From: Bacteroidetes bacterium SW_11_45_7
GTDB taxonomy: Bacteria > Bacteroidota > Bacteroidia > Chitinophagales > SW-11-45-7
Direction: 5' to 3'
Assembly (NCBI GenBank): GCA_003022985.1
Contig: PXTV01000014.1
Coordinates: 1 to 7,319 of the forward strand
Length of the DNA: 7,319 bases
A model generated the notes under the pieces. The model was not told the DNA's origin, searched no databases, and was given only the letters and a program-made list of their open reading frames with translations. Shown here in pieces: positions 1 to 6,810 of the stretch (its first letter is position 1; each line of letters begins with the position of its first letter). A program made the translations under genes and the position numbers.

Positions 1-77
1 TATGATTTTAATCAACTCATAGCGTTTTGATTGCTCTTTAGGATGAAATCCTTATCGTGTTAAGTTTCTGTAAATCA

Positions 78-97
78 TGCAATTCATTATCATTGCA
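78..97. promoter_or_regulatory. AT-rich inverted repeat, possible regulator binding site
   Basis: The arms TGCAAT (78-83) and ATTGCA (92-97) form a perfect inverted repeat around an 8-base centre, TCATTATC. The part TTCATTATC resembles one half of the Fur consensus (ATCATTATC), but the whole site is not a good Fur box. Its centre is about 48 bases upstream of the start site predicted from the -7 element at 123-130. That is a usual place for an activator. Operator function is inferred and the regulator is unknown. Confidence 0.3.
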
Positions 98-122
98 ACA
101 CCTTAGTGGGAATGTGATTCTA

Positions 123-130
123 TAGTTTTG
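123..130 (+). promoter_or_regulatory. Bacteroidota-type -7 promoter element (TAGTTTTG)
   Basis: TAGTTTTG matches the Bacteroidota sigma-ABfr -7 consensus TAnnTTTG at every fixed base. It lies 39 bases before the ATG at 170, so it would give a short leader. No TTG or TTTG -33 element is found at the normal spacing of about 19-22 bases. The nearest TTG (93-95) is 27 bases away and falls inside the inverted repeat. The promoter may therefore be weak or need an activator. It probably drives the lamin-tail gene and perhaps all three genes to 6099. Confidence 0.5.
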
Positions 131-169
131 CAGATGAATTCATTCACTATAAAGAAAGATGATCCAATT

Positions 170-772
170 ATGAAACGCTTACTATCAACTCTCTCTGCAT
201 TTCTGATGACGTTGTACTCATTTGCTCAATGCGATGACATTTTCTTCTCTGAATATGTGGAAGGAAATGGGAATAATAAAGCCCTGGAAATTTACAATCC
301 TACAGATCAAGTAATCGATCTGAGCAACTATAAACTGAAGCGTTACTCGAATGGCGATGCCAATGCTAATAACAACATCCTCCAGCTTCAGGGAAGCATT
401 CAACCATACGAGGTATGGGTGGTTGCCAATGGTCAAACAGATTCCGTTCAATTGGGGGGTGGCGGTGTTTCACCACCATGTTCGGACTCCCTGCAAAACA
501 TGGCTGACCAGCTGGATAATAATTATCCTGCTCCTTGCTACTTCAACGGTAACGATGCACTGACCATTGAAAAGAACAATAACATTGTTGATATTTTTGG
601 CAAAGTATCACAGGATCCGGGTCAGGCATGGACAAACGACACATCAGCCAACTTTACCGATGCAAATGGCGGCACATGGTTAACCCTCGAAAAGCAACCC
701 GAGTCAATTTATCGTGTTTGCTCAGTGGGACACTCTCCCCAACCAGACATGGGATCGACTCGGTTATCATAA
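170..772 (+). CDS. Secreted lamin-tail-domain protein, 5' part of a frameshifted gene
   Basis: I chose the ATG at 170 because it begins a clear signal peptide: MKR, then a hydrophobic core, with probable cleavage in SFA-Q after residue 19. A TTG 14 codons upstream would put a charged extension before the signal and overlaps the -7 element. The cysteine after AQ is not in a lipobox, so this is not a lipoprotein. Residues about 22-165 look like a lamin-tail (LTD) domain: it opens FFSEYVEGNGNNKALEIYN, followed by DLSNYKLKRYSNG and a later GNDALTIEKNNNIVDIFG. LTD domains are immunoglobulin-like and occur in bacterial surface proteins and extracellular nucleases. The normal coding frame is lost after about residue 182, and a short unrelated tail runs to the TAA at 770-772. 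The expected continuation is in the next frame. Joined, the two parts would give about 298 residues. No catalytic motif is visible, so the role is binding or structural by inference. Confidence 0.8.
   Translation: MKRLLSTLSAFLMTLYSFAQCDDIFFSEYVEGNGNNKALEIYNPTDQVIDLSNYKLKRYSNGDANANNNILQLQGSIQPYEVWVVANGQTDSVQLGGGGVSPPCSDSLQNMADQLDNNYPAPCYFNGNDALTIEKNNNIVDIFGKVSQDPGQAWTNDTSANFTDANGGTWLTLEKQPESIYRVCSVGHSPQPDMGSTRLS
713..719 (+). other. Apparent frameshift site in the lamin-tail gene
   Basis: The frame reads ...SIYR up to the CGT at 713-715. The sequence expected for this family (FAQWDTLP, then TWDRLGYHNC) continues from the TTT at 717-719, one base later. A one-base insertion or two-base deletion around 716 explains it. 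There is no long homopolymer and no evident slippery site or stop codon, so programmed frameshifting is unlikely. Either a real inactivating mutation or a sequencing error would look like this. Confidence 0.7.
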
Positions 773-1067
773 TTGCACCTGCGATACGAGTTTCACAAGT
801 ATTGACAACAGCAAGCCAACCGTTAAATCATCCTTATCAATTTATCCGAATCCCGTTGAAGGCGATGTTGTCACAATCAAGAGCAGTTCTGCTATACGTT
901 CAGTCACAATAGCGAACCTCAAGGGGCAAATTGTTTATAAGGCCGAAGGTTTGGGACGCGCTAAAAACATGATGATCCCCGTCAGCAAGCTGGCAAGCAA
1001 CATGTATATCCTAACAGCTGAGACGAAAAATGGCACAACCCATCAGGATAAGCTGATTATCCGTTAA
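714..1067 (+). CDS. T9SS type A sorting domain, 3' part of the frameshifted lamin-tail gene
   Basis: This frame is open from about 714 to the TAA at 1065-1067. The GTG at 714 is only the first possible codon and probably not a real start, since nothing like a signal peptide follows. The first 26 residues (WDTLP, TWDRLGYHNCTC) complete the end of the lamin-tail domain. After a short linker comes a type IX sorting domain from about 834: SLSIYPNP, then VTIANLKGQIVYKAEG, then a MYILTAET strand and the basic end DKLIIR. In intact proteins this domain sends the mature protein through the type IX secretion system, after which it is normally removed and the protein is released or anchored to the surface. 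Alone, this fragment would not be exported. If the frameshift is a sequencing error, this is simply the C-terminus of one protein of about 298 residues. The receptor gene starts 38 bases later. Confidence 0.75.
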   Translation: MFAQWDTLPNQTWDRLGYHNCTCDTSFTSIDNSKPTVKSSLSIYPNPVEGDVVTIKSSSAIRSVTIANLKGQIVYKAEGLGRAKNMMIPVSKLASNMYILTAETKNGTTHQDKLIIR

Positions 1068-1105
1068 CAGAACTCACATTTCCTTTGTACTGAAAAACAA
1101 CGGCC

Positions 1106-3823
1106 ATGCGCGGGCTTCTCACTTTGCTTTTCTTCACTTTAGCGCCATTGTTGACGCTTGCCCAGACAGCTAAGCTTACCGGAACAGTTGAAGATGCAAC
1201 AACCGGAGAGCCACTGGTCGGAGCCAATGTCACCTATCAAGAAGATAAGGGAACAGTAACAGATATCGATGGCCAATATTCCCTTGAATTGGCGTATGGT
1301 ACCTATGAGTTTACCATCACCTATGTGGGGTACAAAAAAATCACCAAGACCATCGAGGTTAACCAAAAACGGATCATCCGCAATTTTTCATTACAAACCG
1401 AGCAAATCAGTGAAGTTGAAGTTGTTGCTGATGTGGCAATCGATCGGCAAACGCCAGTGGCCCATAGTGATGTTGAGTTGGAGCAGATCAAGGAAGAGCT
1501 TGGCTCCCGTGACTTGCCAATGGTTTTAAATTCAACCCCTGGTGTATATGCCACTCAACAAGGTGGTGGCGATGGAGAGGCGCGCATTACGATTCGTGGT
1601 TTTAGCCAACGGAATGTGGGCGTTATGATCGATGGCATTCCGGTTAACGATATGGAAAATGGCTGGGTCTATTGGTCCAATTGGTTCGGCCTTGATATGG
1701 TCACGAAAAAGATGCAAGTTCAGAGAGGCCTCGGTGCTACCAAAGTAGCCCTGCCATCAGTTGGCGGAACGATCAATATTCTAACAAAAGGCATTGACTC
1801 GGAACTTGGCTTTCGTGTAAAGCAGGAACTTGGCAATGACTTATATTCCCGCACCTCAATTGGCTTTAATTCAGGTGAATTTGGTAATGGATGGGGCATT
1901 ACGCTGGCCGGCTCTTTTAAAAGAGGGGATGGCTGGGTGGACAAAACGTTTACAAGGGGCTATTTCTACTTTGCCAAAATCCAAAAAAAGCTCGGTGATC
2001 ATCAATTGAGTGTTAGCGCACTCGGTGCACCACAAAGCCACGGTCAACGCAGTAATAAACAATCCATTGAGACCTACAGCCATAGCTTTGCAAGTGATGT
2101 CGGCATCGACAGTTTTGACAGCCCTGAGCGCGGTTTGCGCTATAACCAACACTGGGGCTACCTCAATCGTTACGAGATCGAAAATGGCGATACGATACGG
2201 AGTGGCGAAGAAGAGCTCAATGAACGGGTTAACACTTATCACAAACCTATGTTTACCCTTAAAGACTTCTGGCAGATTAACGATAAGCTGTATTGGTCCA
2301 ACATGGCCTACGCCTCCATGGGATGGGGAGGCGGCACGCGCCTTAGTTCCGATGCGCCCTTAACAGAGGCCGGCCAGGTCGATTTTCAAAAAATTTACAA
2401 TACGAACCGTTTCGGGCCATTCAGTATCGACCCTGCGTTTAGTAATACATTAAAAAAATCAACAACAATTTTACAAACATCCGTTAATAATCATTATTGG
2501 TACGGTTTACTATCCACTGCTGATTACCAGTTGAATGAAAGCTTCAATTTATCCGGTGGTGTTGATCTGCGCGATTACAAAGGCGAACATTACCGAGAGG
2601 TTGAGGACCTTTTAGGAGGCGATTACTATATTGACCGTAACAACAAAAACCAAAAGGGTCCGGTCAAAGAAGAAAGTGACAAGATAAGCTATCACAACGA
2701 CTCACGCGTGCGATGGGGTGGATTATTCGGGCAGCTGGAATACTCCACGCCTTTATGGAGCACATTCCTGAACGTTTCTGGTGTGTACAATGGCTATAAG
2801 CGGATCGACTACTTCAGAAAAAAGGATTTAGTATTAGAAGACACAGTAATGGAGGAAGCTGTTGGCTACAATGACACCATCAACCACCAGGGCAAAAGGT
2901 ACCACAACAAATCATCAGAAACGCGCCCTGCCGAAACCGAATGGAAGTGGATTCCGGGATTTACAATTAAAGCTGGCGCCAACTACAATATCAACGAACA
3001 CCACAACGTGTTTGCCAATATCGGCTATTTATCCAGAACGCCAAGGTTCAGGAATGTGATCAGCTTTGAAAATAACTTTTACCGCAACATCAAAAACGAA
3101 ATGATCAAAGCTGTTGAAATGGGTTATTCCATTCACCACTCCAATTTCAAAGTTGACCTTAACGGCTACGCCACACGCTGGGAAAACAAACCCGGACCAG
3201 GGGCGAGTGTCCGCATTGATGGCGAACGTTTTCGCTACAATATCAACGGTATGGATGCCCGCCATCTTGGGGCAGAATTGAAAACAGCCTATCAGCCCAT
3301 TCAGGGTTTGAATATTCAAGGCATATTCTCCTATGGTGACTGGACATGGCAATCGAAAGATACTGTTCGTCTTTACGATGATGATCAAAATCAAGTGGCT
3401 ACACGCACTTTCGATGCTAAGGGGGTTCATGTTGGTGATGCAGCGCAAACCCAGATTGGGGGGAGTGTTCGATGGGAGATCATCGACAACCTATACGCTA
3501 AAGGGCGCATAACACACTTCGCCAGACATTACGCTGACTTTGACCCCCTCTCTCTAAAAGGAGAAAATGCCGGAAAAGAATCCTGGAAAATCCCTCCTTA
3601 CCAATTGGTACACTTTTATGCGGGCTACGACTTTACGCTCAAAGATTTTCAATTTACATTTCGCGCAGCCCTGATCAATGCACTCAATACAACCTATATT
3701 GCGGGCGCCCGCAATAACGATCCTTACATTGAAAATTCTTCGAGCAATTTTGATGCGTCTTCAGCAGGTGTCTTTTTTGGCCAGGGCAGACGCTTCAATC
3801 TTTCATTGGAAATCAGTTATTAA
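1106..3823 (+). CDS. TonB-dependent outer-membrane receptor with N-terminal carboxypeptidase-regulatory-like domain
   Basis: The 905-residue product is full length for a Bacteroidota TonB-dependent receptor. The signal peptide is MRG plus a hydrophobic core, with cleavage after TLA (residue 19). Residues about 22-95 are a CarboxypepD_reg-like domain (KLTGTVEDATTGEPLVGANV, then GTVTDIDGQYSLEL). A TonB-box-like stretch follows near 100-108 (SEVEVVAD). The plug spans about 115-229: DLPMVLNSTPGVYATQQGGG, ITIRGFSQRNVGVMIDGIPV, VQRGLGATKV and GGTINILTKG. The rest is the barrel, ending in the aromatic residue typical of outer-membrane proteins (RRFNLSLEISY). It should import a substrate across the outer membrane using TonB-ExbBD energy. 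No SusD partner is nearby, so this is not a classical glycan SusCD pair. The neighbours suggest that the cargo could be a product of phosphodiester cleavage, but iron complexes or other ligands remain possible. The ATG at 1106 is the only sensible start. Confidence 0.92.
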   Translation: MRGLLTLLFFTLAPLLTLAQTAKLTGTVEDATTGEPLVGANVTYQEDKGTVTDIDGQYSLELAYGTYEFTITYVGYKKITKTIEVNQKRIIRNFSLQTEQISEVEVVADVAIDRQTPVAHSDVELEQIKEELGSRDLPMVLNSTPGVYATQQGGGDGEARITIRGFSQRNVGVMIDGIPVNDMENGWVYWSNWFGLDMVTKKMQVQRGLGATKVALPSVGGTINILTKGIDSELGFRVKQELGNDLYSRTSIGFNSGEFGNGWGITLAGSFKRGDGWVDKTFTRGYFYFAKIQKKLGDHQLSVSALGAPQSHGQRSNKQSIETYSHSFASDVGIDSFDSPERGLRYNQHWGYLNRYEIENGDTIRSGEEELNERVNTYHKPMFTLKDFWQINDKLYWSNMAYASMGWGGGTRLSSDAPLTEAGQVDFQKIYNTNRFGPFSIDPAFSNTLKKSTTILQTSVNNHYWYGLLSTADYQLNESFNLSGGVDLRDYKGEHYREVEDLLGGDYYIDRNNKNQKGPVKEESDKISYHNDSRVRWGGLFGQLEYSTPLWSTFLNVSGVYNGYKRIDYFRKKDLVLEDTVMEEAVGYNDTINHQGKRYHNKSSETRPAETEWKWIPGFTIKAGANYNINEHHNVFANIGYLSRTPRFRNVISFENNFYRNIKNEMIKAVEMGYSIHHSNFKVDLNGYATRWENKPGPGASVRIDGERFRYNINGMDARHLGAELKTAYQPIQGLNIQGIFSYGDWTWQSKDTVRLYDDDQNQVATRTFDAKGVHVGDAAQTQIGGSVRWEIIDNLYAKGRITHFARHYADFDPLSLKGENAGKESWKIPPYQLVHFYAGYDFTLKDFQFTFRAALINALNTTYIAGARNNDPYIENSSSNFDASSAGVFFGQGRRFNLSLEISY

Positions 3824-3882
3824 AACGCGCCAAACCATACCATCAACTATTTCATTCTGTTCACTATCTAACAAAACCAATT

Positions 3883-6099
3883 ATGACCTATCACACCAGA
3901 TTATGCCGCATGTTTCTTCTTCTATGTCTTGTTTCACCTATCTTCTCAATTGCCCAAAACAATGTCCAGGATGCCCGGGATAATTACAATACAGGTCAAC
4001 AGGTAACTGTATCCGGAATTGTGACAAATGATAGCAGTATTGGCCCGGTGCGCTACATACAGGATAGCTCAGCAGGAATAGCTGTTTATGGCCCCTCAAC
4101 TGTGGCCCCCGTTGCAGATCGGGGTGACAGTATCCGTGTGACAGGGACACTTAAGGATTACAACGGCCTTCTGGAAATCGATCCCGTTAGCTCTTTTTCC
4201 GTATTGGATTCCAACTTTCAACTTCCTTCAGCCAATGTCATCACCCCATCCCAGGTCGGGGAAAACACGGAAGGCGAATTAGTAAAACTGAATAACGTAT
4301 TATTTTCAGCTGGAGGTGACACCTTTTCCAACAGCGAGTACACTTTCACCGCAAACGGAGAACAGGGCGAAATCTTTATCCGGCAAGGGCATCCATTGAT
4401 CGGTAATTTTATCCCTCTTAGTGAAGTGAATCTCAGGGGTATTTCCTCTCAGTTCACGTTCAATCAACCGGCAACTGACGGGTACCAGGTTTTACCCCGC
4501 GACTCCAGCGATATTGTAGCACAAGCACCATTTTTATTCAGAGAACCGGTTCGTCAGCAAAACATCACCACAACAAGTTTTGAATTGACTTGGGAGACGG
4601 AATTGAAGGCTTCCTCCAATGTGGAATACGGCCTTACGCCTTCCCTTGAACTCGGCCATCAAGGCATGAATAACAGCACAAATAACCACACCTACCAACT
4701 AACGGGCCTCTCTCCAGCAACCTTTTACTACGTTCGTGTTTACTCAGTCAATAATGGCGACACGCTTCGTTCAAGTGTTGGGCTCTATACAACAGCTTCC
4801 CAGTCCAGTGGAAGTGTTCGCGCTTATTTTAACCACCAGGTTAACAGGAATTATTCAACAACGACCGATGCTGAATACGTTGGTAATACGTTTAACGACA
4901 CCATTGCTGCTTATATAGACAGTGCAGAAAATTCGGTTGATCTGGCTATCTACAATACCAATGACGCAACTATTGTAGATGCTGTTAACGCAGCCGAGGC
5001 AAGAGGTGTACAGGTACGCTATATTGCTAACGGATCAAGCGCTAATATAGGTCTCAGTAATCTTAATAACGGTGTGCCACTGTTGGAGCGCCCTTCGGGC
5101 AGTGGTATCATGCACAATAAATTCGTTCTCATCGATCCTGAAAGTACAAACAACTCCTACGTATTGACAGGTTCAACAAACTTCACCCAGCAGAACCTGT
5201 TCGATGACCCTAATAATATGGTCATCCTTCAGGATCGAGCAATAGCAAAAGCTTATCAAATGGAATTCGAGGAAATGTGGGGCTCAAATGGTAACTCCCC
5301 TAACCAAAACCAGGCGAAATTCGGCTCTGATAAACTGGCAAATACGCCAACGCGTTTCAGGGTTGGTGATGATCTGGTGGAATTGTACTTTTCCCCTGCG
5401 GACCGCGTAACAAAACAGATCGATGAAGCGATTTCCTCCGTTGACCAAGAGCTTCAATTTGCAGTGTTGTCATTTACCAGGGATGACCTTGGGCAATCGA
5501 TTATCAACAAGAATAACGCCTTTGGTATCGATGTAAAGGGTATGATTGAAAACACAAATGACCAAGGTTCGGAATACCAACGACTGGATACAAATAATGT
5601 AGATGTCCAATCCCACTTGAGCAAGCCAAATATCATGCACCATAAATATGCGATCATTGACCAGGGTTCGCCAAATGAGGATCCCCTACTGGTCACCGGC
5701 TCGCATAACTGGAGCAATGCAGCAGAATTCAACAATGATGAGAATACACTCATCATTCATGATGACACCTTGACCAATCATTATTACCAGGAATTCATGG
5801 CTCGGTTCACAGGTGAAACCGATACAGCAACGGGCATTGTTAAAAACAATACCAAAGAAGAAGTAAGGGTTTATCCGAATCCGGCTTCCCGGCAATTCCG
5901 CATTGATTTAGGAGAGGCGCTCTCTCAGGAAAGACGCCTAAAGCTCTATTCGATGGAAGGCCGCTTAATCCGCCAAATAAGCATAGGTGAGCAAAACAGG
6001 CACAGGACAATCGATGTCCAACATCTGGAAGCGGGCATGTATTTTCTCTCCTTAGAAAAAGGACCAACGTCTTTCCATAAGAAAATCGTGGTTGAATAA
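3883..6099 (+). CDS. Secreted OB-FN3-phospholipase D-like nuclease/phosphodiesterase with T9SS sorting domain
   Basis: The product has 738 residues. A signal peptide is cleaved near SIA-Q (residue 24); the ATG at 3910 (M10) is a possible alternative start. Residues about 38-125 resemble the OB-like fold of YhcR-type nucleases (VTVSGIVTN, YIQDSSAGIAVYG, GDSIRVTGTLKDYNGLLEID). A second beta-rich module reaches about 215, so the whole could also be called DUF5689-like. A fibronectin type III domain covers about 216-307. Residues about 313-645 are a phospholipase D superfamily domain with both HKD motifs complete: H411, K413, D418 and H586, K588, D593. Each is followed by the usual GS/N stretch (TGSTNF 429-434, TGSHNW 605-610). 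Such enzymes form a phosphohistidine intermediate and cut DNA, RNA or phospholipid phosphodiesters. A type IX sorting domain starts near 661 (VYPNP) and ends KKIVVE. The enzyme should therefore act outside the cell. Nuclease is favoured over phospholipase because of the OB module. The gene starts 59 bases after the receptor gene, so they may share a transcript. Confidence 0.88.
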   Translation: MTYHTRLCRMFLLLCLVSPIFSIAQNNVQDARDNYNTGQQVTVSGIVTNDSSIGPVRYIQDSSAGIAVYGPSTVAPVADRGDSIRVTGTLKDYNGLLEIDPVSSFSVLDSNFQLPSANVITPSQVGENTEGELVKLNNVLFSAGGDTFSNSEYTFTANGEQGEIFIRQGHPLIGNFIPLSEVNLRGISSQFTFNQPATDGYQVLPRDSSDIVAQAPFLFREPVRQQNITTTSFELTWETELKASSNVEYGLTPSLELGHQGMNNSTNNHTYQLTGLSPATFYYVRVYSVNNGDTLRSSVGLYTTASQSSGSVRAYFNHQVNRNYSTTTDAEYVGNTFNDTIAAYIDSAENSVDLAIYNTNDATIVDAVNAAEARGVQVRYIANGSSANIGLSNLNNGVPLLERPSGSGIMHNKFVLIDPESTNNSYVLTGSTNFTQQNLFDDPNNMVILQDRAIAKAYQMEFEEMWGSNGNSPNQNQAKFGSDKLANTPTRFRVGDDLVELYFSPADRVTKQIDEAISSVDQELQFAVLSFTRDDLGQSIINKNNAFGIDVKGMIENTNDQGSEYQRLDTNNVDVQSHLSKPNIMHHKYAIIDQGSPNEDPLLVTGSHNWSNAAEFNNDENTLIIHDDTLTNHYYQEFMARFTGETDTATGIVKNNTKEEVRVYPNPASRQFRIDLGEALSQERRLKLYSMEGRLIRQISIGEQNRHRTIDVQHLEAGMYFLSLEKGPTSFHKKIVVE

Positions 6100-6224
6100 T
6101 CGACCTTTTGGTTTTGTTTGGTCATGCCGCGATGGACGGGGCCTGATCCACTAAAAACCGGAATTCAATAAAGGTTCTTCATTCAATAAAACCAGCATAG
6201 TAAATGACAGTCATGTAGGGAAAA

Positions 6225-6262
6225 GACCCCGTTTTGAGCGGCAGGCCCCGTTTTACGGGGCA
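6225..6262. repeat. Two tandem 19-base hairpin units in copy A
   Basis: The intact unit GGCCCCGTTTTACGGGGCA (6244-6262) folds as a GCCCCG/CGGGGC stem with a TTTTA loop. The first unit (6225-6243) keeps the left arm but has changes in the right arm. No T-run follows, so these are not classical terminators, although the strong stems could stall polymerase or protect the 3' end of the mRNA ending after 6099. Confidence 0.7.
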
Positions 6263-6276
6263 GGCATGCCTGCCCC
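6257..6276. repeat. Perfect 20-base palindrome, first copy
   Basis: GGGGCAGGCATGCCTGCCCC is identical to its reverse complement with no loop. Its first six bases are shared with the end of the preceding hairpin unit, so the hairpin and the palindrome are alternative folds. Confidence 0.85.
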
Positions 6277-6350
6277 CTAAAAACCGGAATTCAATAAAGG
6301 TTCTTCATTCAACAAAACCAGAATATTACATGACAGTCGTGTAGGGAAAG

Positions 6351-6406
6351 GGCCCCGTTTTACGGGGCAGGCCCCTTTTACGAGGCAGGCCCCGTTTTAC
6401 GGGGCA
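6351..6406. repeat. Three tandem 18-19-base hairpin units in copy B
   Basis: Units 1 and 3 (6351-6369, 6388-6406) are identical to each other and to the intact unit of copy A. Unit 2 (6370-6387) lacks one G and has GAGG in place of GGGG. Different unit numbers in copies A and B point to gain or loss by slippage or recombination. Confidence 0.75.
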
Positions 6407-6420
6407 GGCATGCCTGCCCC
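6401..6420. repeat. Perfect 20-base palindrome, second copy
   Basis: This is identical to the palindrome at 6257-6276. It ends the GC-rich cluster, and the flanking CCCTACA (6419-6425) pairs with TGTAGGG at 6340-6346. Confidence 0.85.
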
Positions 6421-6425
6421 CTACA

Positions 6426-6636
6426 AAACTTTCAGCTTACTACCGCTCTTAATCCGTAAGTTTTATCCCGATTCATTCAATTGGAAAGCCATGCGGTGTG
6501 ACAGGTAGTGGTTGCGCACAAGCCTGAAGGGCTTCATACTGACCGCTCTATGTCTCCAGCTAAGGCGAAGGCAGGGGGAATGATTAGCGCCCGGTCGTGA
6601 CGCCGGGCAACGTTAAGGTGCAACATTTCTGCCAAT
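6426..6636. other. Unassigned intergenic spacer
   Basis: No convincing gene or known RNA is recognised here. It contains two simple hairpins: AAGCC/GGCTT at 6520-6534 with a five-base loop, and GCCCGG/CCGGGC at 6589-6608 with an eight-base loop. On the minus strand one frame stays open from about 6615 down to the TAA at 6463-6465, about 50 codons. Its first ATG (6535-6537) leaves only 24 residues, and they match nothing I know. The GC-richer part around 6560-6610 differs from the AT-rich flanks. Confidence 0.4.
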
Positions 6637-6674
6637 AAAAAAGGGCTTTAGCTTACCTGTAAGCCAAAACCCTT
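6637..6674 (-). terminator. Intrinsic terminator of tRNA-Arg
   Basis: Read on the minus strand, arms at 6674-6659 and 6656-6641 pair over 16 base pairs (AAGGG outer end, GCTTAC/GTAAGC inner end) with two G-T wobbles and a two-base loop. A run of six T follows (6642-6637), the last two overlapping the stem base. This is a textbook Rho-independent terminator, 12 bases past the tRNA 3' end. No T-run lies on the plus-strand side, so it acts on minus-strand transcription only. Confidence 0.9.
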
Positions 6675-6685
6675 GTGAGAAGCGG

Positions 6686-6759
<74 letters not shown>

Positions 6760-6768
6760 AATACAATG

Positions 6769-6800
6769 CAAAAGTACGGCAATTACCGATCAATTGCCAA
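6769..6800 (-). promoter_or_regulatory. Promoter of tRNA-Arg (TTG-N21-TACTTTTG)
   Basis: On the minus strand, TACTTTTG (6776-6769) matches the Bacteroidota -7 consensus TAnnTTTG exactly. A TTG at 6800-6798 lies 21 bases upstream, a normal -33 spacing. The -7 element ends nine bases before the tRNA 5' end, so the transcript would have almost no leader. It lies wholly between the floA stop and the tRNA. Confidence 0.7.
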
Positions 6801-6810
6801 CCTGCCCGTG

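Larger units (their letters stand above)
6151..6276. repeat. Intergenic direct repeat, copy A (126 bases)
   Basis: It starts with CTAAAAACCGGAATTCAATA and matches the block from 6277. The first 74 bases (6151-6224 against 6277-6350) are ungapped with about six mismatches. The second part is GC-rich: a decayed 19-base hairpin unit (6225-6243), an intact one (6244-6262), then the end of a 20-base palindrome. The two copies abut directly, which suggests tandem duplication. Just upstream, 6137-6158 looks like a worn end of a further copy. No coding sequence is seen in it. Confidence 0.8.
6277..6420. repeat. Intergenic direct repeat, copy B (144 bases)
   Basis: This copy has the same AT-rich 74-base start as copy A, but three hairpin units instead of two: 6351-6369, 6370-6387 (one base shorter, altered arm) and 6388-6406. 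The extra unit explains most of the length difference. The GC-rich part is bounded by inverted TGTAGGG (6340-6346) and CCCTACA (6419-6425), giving an 86-base element with terminal inverted repeats. It could be a small dispersed palindromic repeat, but this window alone cannot show whether it occurs elsewhere. Confidence 0.8.

Noticed and set aside
41..57. AGGAT-GAA-ATCCT hairpin as terminator of an upstream gene
   Set aside because: The stem is five base pairs and no T-run follows on either strand, so it has little support.
128..169. Upstream TTG start giving a longer lamin-tail protein
   Set aside because: It would place a charged 14-residue extension before a clear signal peptide, and the TTG lies within the -7 promoter element. 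ATG at 170 fits better.
1080..1087. TTCCTTTG as a separate promoter for the receptor gene
   Set aside because: It matches the -7 consensus at five of six fixed bases but has no -33 element and sits only 18 bases before the ATG. It could be weakly active but is not supported enough to list.
1871..2242. 123-codon minus-strand open frame inside the receptor gene
   Set aside because: It is antisense to a strongly supported receptor barrel, with no recognisable domain or start signal. The same applies to the other antisense frames across 1139-3448 and 3938-6067.
6102..6123. GACC...GGTC as terminator of the PLD gene
   Set aside because: It has only a four-base stem with a 14-base loop and no T-run. 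Where transcription of the plus-strand genes ends is not evident.
6225..6420. Possible CRISPR array
   Set aside because: The units are palindromic 18-19-mers placed directly end to end with no unique spacers, and no cas gene is present.
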